Source of the DNA: CAVTRI01 sp963737075
GTDB taxonomy: Bacteria > Actinomycetota > Acidimicrobiia > Acidimicrobiales > Palsa-688
Length of the DNA stretch: 64,000 nt
Direction of reading: 5' to 3'
Assembly: GCA_963737075.1 (NCBI GenBank)
Contig: CAVTRI010000002.1
Span: 1,550,001-1,614,000, forward strand
The translations under genes were made by a program, and so were the position numbers. This document shows, piece by piece, positions 58,482 to 64,000 of this stretch. Below the pieces are notes generated by a model. The model was given only the letters and a program-made list of their open reading frames with translations, was not told the origin of the DNA and did not search any database. Each line of letters starts with the position of its first letter. Positions within the stretch are counted from its first letter, which is position 1.

Positions 58482-59108
58482 CTACCAGCTGTCCCAGTGG
58501 ACGATACCGTCGAGGGACTTGCGCGGTCCGGGCTTGAACTCGGTGCCGACGGTGTAGGCGACAGGGAACAAGCCGGCCTGAGTGCACCGTTCGTAAGGGA
58601 TACCGAGGATCTCGGCCACTTCCTTCTCCCGGTCGAGGTGCAGGGTGGTCCAGGCCGAACCCAGCCCGCGGCTTCGCAAGGCCAGCATGAAGCTCCACAC
58701 CGCTGGCAGAAGCGACCCCCAGTAGCTCGCTTGTTCGCGGACTCCCGCCTCGTCCACCCGCTGCCACTGGCAGGGGATCAACATGACGGGCACGTCGGCG
58801 AAGTGATCGGCGAGGTACCGGGCGGACATCCACATCCGCTTCTCGGTCTCGGTCATCTCAGGCACCACATCTGGGCCGTAAGCCTTGATGAAGCTCTCGC
58901 GGTAATGCTCGGCAATTGCCAGCTTCTTGGCCGGTTCGGTCACGAAGACCCAGTGCCAGGCTTGCCGATTGGAGCCCGACGGCGCTTGCACGGCCAGGCT
59001 CAAGCACTCTTCGATCACCGACCTGTCGACGGGACGTCCCAGGTCCAGCCGCTTCCGAACCGAGCGGGTGGTGGTGAGCAGTTCGTCTGGTCTCAGGTCA
59101 ACGGTCAC
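58482..59108 (-). CDS. Nitroreductase family flavoprotein
   Basis: A 208-residue FMN-binding nitroreductase-fold protein. The FMN phosphate contacts appear as TTRSVRKRLDLGRPV, then LAVQAPSGSNRQAWHWVFV, and the C-terminal GLGSAWTTLHLDREKEVAEI with GIPYERCTQAGLFPVAY. Members reduce quinones, nitro groups or flavins, or dehydrogenate. GTG 59108 overlaps the ferredoxin stop (GTGA), so a ferredoxin-linked reaction is likely: the flavoprotein may pass electrons to or from the three-Cys ferredoxin. Confidence 0.9.
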   Translation of the reverse strand: MTVDLRPDELLTTTRSVRKRLDLGRPVDRSVIEECLSLAVQAPSGSNRQAWHWVFVTEPAKKLAIAEHYRESFIKAYGPDVVPEMTETEKRMWMSARYLADHFADVPVMLIPCQWQRVDEAGVREQASYWGSLLPAVWSFMLALRSRGLGSAWTTLHLDREKEVAEILGIPYERCTQAGLFPVAYTVGTEFKPGPRKSLDGIVHWDSW

Positions 59109-59305
59109 TCTTCGACCACCTTGATGGCTCCCTCCGGGCAGTTGGCCACGATCTTGTGGGCGTCGTCGTGGTCCTGCGGACTGACGTCGATGTCCCGGCC
59201 TCGCTGGACCGGATAGCCGTCGTCGTCGGCCTGGACGATCTGGGGGCTCAACGTGTAGCAGCGCCCGTGCCCGGAGCAGAGGTCCTCGTCAATACGTATC
59301 TTCAT
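59105..59305 (-). CDS. [3Fe-4S]-type ferredoxin
   Basis: A 66-residue ferredoxin, MKIRIDEDLCSGHGRCYTLS at the start and IVANCPEGAIKVVEE at the end. Only three Cys (10, 16, 56) are present with the C-x5-C spacing, so it holds a 3Fe-4S cluster as in actinobacterial P450 redox partners. AAGGAGATG precedes ATG 59305. Known relatives feed P450s; here it is coupled to a nitroreductase-type flavoprotein, and the only intact P450 in the window is 22 kb away. Confidence 0.93.
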   Translation of the reverse strand: MKIRIDEDLCSGHGRCYTLSPQIVQADDDGYPVQRGRDIDVSPQDHDDAHKIVANCPEGAIKVVEE

Positions 59306-59348
59306 CGCTACATCTCCTTCTCGCTGCGGGGCAGCATTGGAATCGAGC

Positions 59349-60110
59349 TCAATGACGGGCTATGGAGCTGCCGCCGTCCACCGTGAGCAGCGCTCCGGTG
59401 GTGAAGCTGGCCGCGGGCGAGGCCAGGTAAAGGGCGGCGCCGACGACCTCTTCCGGCTGACCCGCACGCTTGAGGGGAAAGCCCTGTGCGTTGCGGTTAA
59501 AGGCATCCATGTCCCACGCTTTCGCGATGTCGGTCAGAAACGGACCCGCCATCAATGTGTTCACGCGCACCTCGGGACCGAGCGCCATGGCGAACCCCGT
59601 TGTCAGGACGTTCAGCCCGGCCTTGGCCGCCGCGTACGGCAGCTCCCTCGGCGTCGGCCTTACCGAGGCGATGCTACTGACGTTGACGATGCACCCGCTT
59701 CCGGCCTCCTTCATGCGAGCGCCGGCCAATGCGCAGAGCCGGAAGGGACCCTTGACGTTGACGCCGAAGGTCTTGTCGAACAAATCCTCGCTCACGTCTT
59801 CCAGGCCGGGATACAGAGGCGACATGCCTGCATTGTTGACCACGACGTCGAGCCGGCCGAACGAGTTGTATGCGGCGTTCACCAACCCCGGCAGCTCGTC
59901 CCAGTGCCCGACGTGGCAAGCGTAGGAAACGCAGGAACGGCCCGTCTCCTTCTCCACTTCCTCGGCCAGCGCGTGGCAGCTGTCGAGCTTGCGGCTGGTG
60001 ATGACGATGTCAGCTCCGGCGCCAGCGAAGGCTTTGACCATCTGTTGCCCCAGACCGCGGCTGCCGCCGGTCACCAGGGCCACCTGACCGGTGAGGTCGA
60101 AGCTGCTCAT
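59349..60110 (-). CDS. Short-chain dehydrogenase/reductase
   Basis: A 253-residue classical SDR: VALVTGGSRGLGQQMVKAFA, NNAGMSPLYPG, NVSSIASVRPTPRELPYAAA with the Y-x3-K (PYAAAKAG), and FTTGALLTVDGGSSIARH. ATG 60110 overlaps the phosphotransferase stop (ATGA); a longer frame lies inside that gene. It likely oxidises a 3-hydroxyacyl-CoA or related alcohol in the same pathway as the CoA-transferase pair upstream. Confidence 0.92.
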   Translation of the reverse strand: MSSFDLTGQVALVTGGSRGLGQQMVKAFAGAGADIVITSRKLDSCHALAEEVEKETGRSCVSYACHVGHWDELPGLVNAAYNSFGRLDVVVNNAGMSPLYPGLEDVSEDLFDKTFGVNVKGPFRLCALAGARMKEAGSGCIVNVSSIASVRPTPRELPYAAAKAGLNVLTTGFAMALGPEVRVNTLMAGPFLTDIAKAWDMDAFNRNAQGFPLKRAGQPEEVVGAALYLASPAASFTTGALLTVDGGSSIARH

Positions 60111-61198
60111 CGGGCTGGGGACGCGTTGAGGATGCGAGCGGCCCGCCTCGACATCGGTCCCACCCAGGCCCCCCGTTCGGCCATGCGGGCGTCGGTCGTC
60201 TCCCCCCGCACCCATCGCGTGTAGAGCTGCTGCACCACGACCGCAGTCTTAAAGCAGGCGAACGCCTCGTACCACCGGACATCCGCCACGTCCAGGCCGG
60301 TGCGGCCGGCGTAGTAGTCGACCACCTCGCTCCGGGTGGGCAGCCCCATATGGTGAAGACCCTGCGGGGTGATGGGGCGGTCGTCGGGGGTGTCGGCCGG
60401 GTCGGGCCAGTAGTTGAGCAGCGTGCCCACATCGATGAGGGGGTCGCCCAGGGTGGCCATGTCCCAGTCGAAGACCGCGTTGACCTCGTCGGGACGGCCC
60501 GGCACAAACTGGCAGTTGTCGATCTTGTAGTCGTTGTGGAGGATGGACACCCGCTGCGACCCGGGCAGTCGTTGCCTCAACTCGATGGCCACCTCCGTCA
60601 TGAGCTCCTCGCCCTGTTCGGGCGCCACAAGCTCCCACCGGTGGCGCCACCCGTCCACCTGCCGGGCAACGAACCCGTCCGGCCGGCCCAGGTCGCCGAG
60701 CCCGCACGTCTCAGGGTCGAGCAGGTGCAGGTCGGCCAGGGCGCCGATCACCGCCCGCCCGACGCGCGTCGCCGCCGCGGGCAGGGGCGCCATCGACGAT
60801 GACAGCTGGCCCCACAGCACCTCGCCCCGGCGGTACTCCATGATGATGAAGTCGCTGCCGACCACCTCCGGATCGGTACACAGGTGAAAGGCGCGGGGCG
60901 CGGGAGGAAAGTGCTTCCACAGGCGCGACAGGACCCGGTATTCGCGCCGCATGTCGTGGGCGCCGGGGGCGATTTGCCCGAATGGCGGGCGGCGAAGGAC
61001 CACCTCTTGGGAACCGAAATGCAGCAGATAGGTCAGGTTGGCCGAACCGTTGAGGAACTGCTGCACCGAGAAGTCGCCTTCCAGCTCCCGCACCTGGTGG
61101 CGGAGGTAGGGCACGAGCCGGTCCCAGTCCAGTGCCTCGCCCGGACGGACGGTGGAGACCTCCTGCACGTCCCCGGTCGGTACCGAAGCGTCGGTCAT
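60107..61198 (-). CDS. Phosphotransferase (APH/ACAD10-like kinase)
   Basis: A 363-residue aminoglycoside-phosphotransferase-fold protein of the ACAD10/11-associated kind. SANLTYLLHFGSQEVVLRRP carries the nucleotide-binding Lys/Arg region, SILHNDYKIDNCQF the catalytic loop (H-N-D-Y-K-x-D-N) and AVFDWDMATLGDPLIDVG the metal-binding D-W-D. ACAD10/11-type kinases phosphorylate 4-hydroxyacyl-CoAs on the way to their breakdown, so this one may activate a hydroxyl for elimination. I use ATG 61198, as the longer frame from 61312 overlaps the CoA-transferase; ribosome site weak. Confidence 0.87.
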   Translation of the reverse strand: MTDASVPTGDVQEVSTVRPGEALDWDRLVPYLRHQVRELEGDFSVQQFLNGSANLTYLLHFGSQEVVLRRPPFGQIAPGAHDMRREYRVLSRLWKHFPPAPRAFHLCTDPEVVGSDFIIMEYRRGEVLWGQLSSSMAPLPAAATRVGRAVIGALADLHLLDPETCGLGDLGRPDGFVARQVDGWRHRWELVAPEQGEELMTEVAIELRQRLPGSQRVSILHNDYKIDNCQFVPGRPDEVNAVFDWDMATLGDPLIDVGTLLNYWPDPADTPDDRPITPQGLHHMGLPTRSEVVDYYAGRTGLDVADVRWYEAFACFKTAVVVQQLYTRWVRGETTDARMAERGAWVGPMSRRAARILNASPAR

Positions 61199-61250
61199 AC
61201 CGATCGGTCCCGGCTCGTCAACGTCGGTGGCCGCGGCGGGCGGCGCCGGC

Positions 61251-62432
61251 TCATCTGCCCACCACTTCCGACAGGGGGGTCGACCCCAGCTTGGGAGCCG
61301 GTCGTTGGGCAACGGCGGGGTGGGACGAGAAGCGGATCGGAGGGCCCGGGTAGCGGGCCTGGGGCGCCTCTTCGTGGTCCAGGGACTCGAAGAAATGGCG
61401 GGCTTGCAGGTGCTCGTCGAGGAGCACTTCGTCGGGAGCGTTGATCACCGCGATCGGAAGGCCGCGGGACTGACCAGCGTGATAGATGGTGTCAGCGTCC
61501 TGGATGGCGAAGAACGCCTCCATGATCTCTTGAATGTGCGGGAAGTTGGCCTGGCGGTACGCGAAGTCGTTGTAGGCCTCGTCGGTGAGGTCGGCGGCGA
61601 TGCCAACACTGTCCAGCCAGGCGACGAAGCTCTGCCAGGGTTTCTCGTCGCGCAGAATCAGCGAGAAGTAGACGTAGCGGCCGTCGACCGTCGGGAACAG
61701 GGCGGCCTGCGTCGGTACGGGCTGGGCATGGCGGCACGTCTGCCGTCTCACCAACGCCTTCGGATAAAACCAGTAGGGGTTGGCCAGCTCGGGACTCACT
61801 GCCACCGAGTCATGGATGGAGAGGTCGACCACCTGACCTCGACCCGTCGTTTCCCGGTCGTTGAGGGCCAGGAATATGGAGATCAGGGCGAAGCTGGCGG
61901 CCACGTGGTACGCCTGGTTCTCGGCGGGCCGGATGGGCGGGATGCTGTGGTCGTCATAGCCGCAGCTGTTGAGCAAGCCGCCCGCCGCAAGGGACACCAA
62001 ATCCGAGGTTTGGTGTCCGGACCAGGGCCCGTCCTGGCCGAACGGAGTGATCGAGCAGACGATCAGCTTCGGAAAGGCCCGGGCCAGCTCGGGCGGCACG
62101 AGGCCGAGTTCCGCCTGCTCCTGCGGCGTCGCTGACACGACGAGGACGTCGGCCGGCTCGAGCAGCTGAAAGAGTGACGGCGCGTCATCCGGGAGCTCCA
62201 GTGCCACGCTGCGCTTCAGCGTGTTGTAGTACCAGAAGGTCAGGCTGGCGTCGGGCCCTTCGTCGCCCTGGCAGAACGGCCCTATCCGCCTGGTCGGCGA
62301 CCCCGCCGCCGGTTCGACCTTGATCACGTCCGCCCCGTACTGGGCCAGCAGCTTCCCGGTCAGCTCGCCTCCCGGATCGCCGGCGATCTCTACCACCCGA
62401 AGGTCTTCGCACAGCGCTCGGTCTTCGCTCAT
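61251..62432 (-). CDS. Class III CoA-transferase, Asp-type subunit of a split pair
   Basis: A 393-residue CaiB protein: LRVVEIAGDPGGELTGKLLA, QYGADVIKVEPAAG, SITPFGQDGPWSGHQTSDLV with the anhydride-type Asp in TSDLVSLAAGG. ATG 62432 overlaps the stop of the upstream transferase by one base (TGATG). Together the two equal the fused protein at 53442 and probably form a heterodimer in which this is the catalytic half. Confidence 0.9.
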   Translation of the reverse strand: MSEDRALCEDLRVVEIAGDPGGELTGKLLAQYGADVIKVEPAAGSPTRRIGPFCQGDEGPDASLTFWYYNTLKRSVALELPDDAPSLFQLLEPADVLVVSATPQEQAELGLVPPELARAFPKLIVCSITPFGQDGPWSGHQTSDLVSLAAGGLLNSCGYDDHSIPPIRPAENQAYHVAASFALISIFLALNDRETTGRGQVVDLSIHDSVAVSPELANPYWFYPKALVRRQTCRHAQPVPTQAALFPTVDGRYVYFSLILRDEKPWQSFVAWLDSVGIAADLTDEAYNDFAYRQANFPHIQEIMEAFFAIQDADTIYHAGQSRGLPIAVINAPDEVLLDEHLQARHFFESLDHEEAPQARYPGPPIRFSSHPAVAQRPAPKLGSTPLSEVVGR

Positions 62433-63754
62433 CAAATGACTCCCTCAGCCAGCAGTTCAGTGCGTTCGTCCTCGCTGATTCCGAGGACCTGCCCGAACAC
62501 ATAGTCGTTGTCCTCCCCGACCAGAGGAGCCGACCGCCAGTGGTCCGGCCCGGAGGCCGACAAGCCGGCCGGGAAGCCCTCGAAGCGGGCTGGCCCGATG
62601 ACGGGATGGTCCATCTCGAAGAACGTCCCCCGGTGAGCCAGTTGAGGATCTCTCTCGTTAAGGTCCTGCGGGTTCTGGACGGCACCGGCCCGAATCCCGG
62701 CCGCCTGGAGATGGTCCATCACCCAGTGGGGATCTTTATCGGAGGTCCACTCGGACAGGTGGGCGTCCAGATCGTCCTGATGGGCGAAGCGCCGCTCCTG
62801 GTCGGCGAAACGCTCGTCGCTCGCCCAGTCCGGGTTCCCAAGGGCTTGCACCAGCCGCCCCCATTCGGCGTCGTTGAAGACCGCGATCGCCACCCACCGG
62901 TCGTCGCCGACGCAGGGGTAGACGCCATGGGGGGCGGCGTGGGGGTGTTCCAACCGGTTACCCGTCGGGTAGTCGGGCCGGCGGGTGCTGTGCTGGTTGA
63001 CGGTCACGTCCAGCAGGATGGGGCCGAGAATACTGACGCCGACCTCCACCGCGGCCACATCGATCTCCGTTCCGATGCCCGTCCGCCGCCGGTTCCAAAT
63101 GGCCATGAGGATGGCAGCCGAGTTGTAATACGCGGCCATGTTGTCCATGTAAGACAGTCCCCAACCCGATGGCTCGCGCCCGGGCAGCCCGGCCACGTAC
63201 GACAGGCCGCTGGCCGCCTGCACCACGGGTCCGTAGCTGCGGTAGTGCTCGTATGGACCGGAGTGGCCGTAGCCGCTCATGCGCGCGTAGATCAGGTCGG
63301 GCACCAGCTCCCGCAGCCGGTCGTACGTGAACCCCCATTTCTCCATGACGCCGGGGGCGAAATTCTCGGTTACGACAGAGCTGGCGGAGATGAGCTGTTC
63401 GGCCAGCCGCCGCCCCCTCTCCGTCCGAAGGTTGATGGTCACGCCGAGCTTGTTGCGGCAGTAGTTGTTGAACAGACCGCCCTTATTCGGATCGGCATTC
63501 GGCAACTCCTCGCCGTAGCTGCGGACCACGTCCTTGTACAAAGGCAGCCGTCGGGGCATGTCGACCCGGGTCCGGTCCTCGATCTTGATGACCTCGGCGC
63601 CGAAGTCGGCGAGGAGCCTGGTCGCGACCGAGCCCACCCCCATCCAGCAGAAGTCGGCGACACGTACTCCGGCCAGCGGGCCACGACGGGATCGGGGCGT
63701 ACGGTCGGCCTCACCGTAAAACGGGGGAGGGGGCAGTGCGTCGCGGTCGCTCAC
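62432..63754 (-). CDS. Class III CoA-transferase, Gly-type subunit of a split pair
   Basis: A 440-residue CaiB protein. RGPLAGVRVADFCWMGVGSV and LLADFGAEVIKIEDRTRVDM open the Rossmann part; in MSGYGHSGPYEHYRSYGPVV the position of the catalytic Asp is Gly, so it is unlikely to form the aspartyl anhydride itself. GTG 63754 follows GGGAGG. First gene of the minus-strand operon down to 58219, divergent from the gene at 63950. Domain 2 of the fused gene at 53442 is its counterpart. Confidence 0.9.
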   Translation of the reverse strand: MSDRDALPPPPFYGEADRTPRSRRGPLAGVRVADFCWMGVGSVATRLLADFGAEVIKIEDRTRVDMPRRLPLYKDVVRSYGEELPNADPNKGGLFNNYCRNKLGVTINLRTERGRRLAEQLISASSVVTENFAPGVMEKWGFTYDRLRELVPDLIYARMSGYGHSGPYEHYRSYGPVVQAASGLSYVAGLPGREPSGWGLSYMDNMAAYYNSAAILMAIWNRRRTGIGTEIDVAAVEVGVSILGPILLDVTVNQHSTRRPDYPTGNRLEHPHAAPHGVYPCVGDDRWVAIAVFNDAEWGRLVQALGNPDWASDERFADQERRFAHQDDLDAHLSEWTSDKDPHWVMDHLQAAGIRAGAVQNPQDLNERDPQLAHRGTFFEMDHPVIGPARFEGFPAGLSASGPDHWRSAPLVGEDNDYVFGQVLGISEDERTELLAEGVI

Positions 63755-63871
63755 GACTGCCTCCCGTCACCGGTCACAGCCGGACCCTGAGGCAGACCCA
63801 GGATTCGCACACCGATGACGCTTTGCTGAATCTCATCCGATACCCCCGCTTCCCGAACTCATATGCGGATG

Positions 63872-63916
63872 ATTATAAGAGATCCCTTGACAACCTGTCT
63901 ACAGTCCCCTTACCAT
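63872..63916. promoter_or_regulatory. Back-to-back promoters between divergent genes
   Basis: Plus strand: TTGACA (63887-63892), 18-nt spacer, TACCAT (63911-63916), 33 nt before ATG 63950. Minus strand: TATAAT (63877-63872) for the CoA-transferase operon, -35 not clear. The plus -35 lies ten bases from the minus -10, so the two promoters would compete. The stretch 63755-63949 otherwise holds only the ribosome sites. Confidence 0.5.
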
Positions 63917-63949
63917 CCTGAGGGGCCAGGTGCGTCAAAGGGAGGGTCC

Positions 63950-64000
63950 ATGCCTGATTACCCGGTGGTGAAGGAGGATCTCTACGAGAGAGTGGCGCCT
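63950..64000 (+). CDS. Start of an unidentified gene, cut by the window edge
   Basis: ATG 63950 with AAGGGAGGG five bases upstream begins MPDYPVVKEDLYERVAP and reaches the window end. Seventeen residues are too few to identify; enoyl-CoA hydratases (crotonase family) often begin in a similar way, which is only a guess. Confidence 0.6.
   Translation, partial: MPDYPVVKEDLYERVAP

Noticed and set aside
1..64000. tRNA or rRNA genes, transposases, integrases, phage genes
   Set aside because: None recognised by eye on either strand; a covariance-model scan would be needed to exclude small RNAs.

Overview
This 64 kb window is GC-rich, densely packed DNA from a bacterium that is most likely an actinomycete (Actinomycetota, possibly Acidimicrobiia). 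Reasons: an NDMA-type zinc alcohol dehydrogenase, several luciferase-like (LLM) flavoproteins of the F420/FMN type, an alpha-methylacyl-CoA racemase-type CoA-transferase, a KstD-like flavoprotein, three-Cys ferredoxin, fused CysN-CysC, many GTG/TTG starts and ATGA/GTGA/TGATG overlaps. The assignment is inference; there is no rRNA or other marker gene. I saw no tRNA, rRNA, CRISPR array or transposase.

Layout. 1-2.8 kb: cysD-cysNC (sulfate activation, minus strand) behind a 16-codon leader ORF that overlaps a textbook intrinsic terminator, i.e. a candidate attenuator. 2.8-15 kb (plus): amidohydrolase, epimerase, LLM oxygenase, HpcH-type lyase, an orphan amino-acid-type substrate-binding lipoprotein, a second LLM, a second type of amidohydrolase and a 1145-residue indolepyruvate-type ferredoxin oxidoreductase. 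15-20.8 kb (mostly minus): amidohydrolase, esterase, a CoxL/XdhA-type molybdoprotein without its partner subunits, small SnoaL-like proteins. 20.8-31.6 kb: two sets of Zn-ribbon DUF35 protein + SCP-x-type thiolase + class III CoA-transferase. 31.6-38.3 kb (minus): amidohydrolase, KstD-like dehydrogenase, alcohol dehydrogenase, P450, amidohydrolase. 38.4-43.5 kb: GntR regulator and a ribose-type ABC importer (two-domain ATPase, permease, binding lipoprotein). 43.5-47.5 kb: two SDRs around a two-domain CoA-transferase. 47.6-57 kb: the longest operon: thiolase/DUF35, two desulforedoxin-like mini-proteins, SnoaL, SDR, LLM, a second thiolase/DUF35 pair, a two-domain CoA-transferase and two MaoC-like hydratases. 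57-58.2 kb: frameshifted amidohydrolase with a leaderless-type promoter. 58.2-63.8 kb (minus): CoA-transferase pair, phosphotransferase, SDR, ferredoxin, nitroreductase, SDR remnant. 63.95 kb: start of another gene.

How it fits together (inference): this is a catabolic island for carboxylic acids with complex or branched skeletons (sterol side chains, terpenoids or cyclic acids). Class III CoA-transferases and a phosphotransferase would activate or move CoA; P450, KstD, LLM and molybdo-enzymes oxidise; MaoC-type hydratases hydrate; the thiolase-like/DUF35 pairs, all seemingly without the thiolase nucleophile, would act as retro-aldolases like Ltp2-ChsH2 of sterol side-chain breakdown. Five amidohydrolase-2 genes plus one remnant could be decarboxylases or C-C hydrolases.

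Two things stand out beyond gene content. First, the window is littered with gene remnants: tails, heads, and genes with in-frame internal deletions (5021, 8815, 16271, 22991, 35820, 58219). Second, three long genes carry frameshifts that are all +1 (25.9, 50.0-50.6, 57.6-57.7 kb), which could be decay or sequence error.
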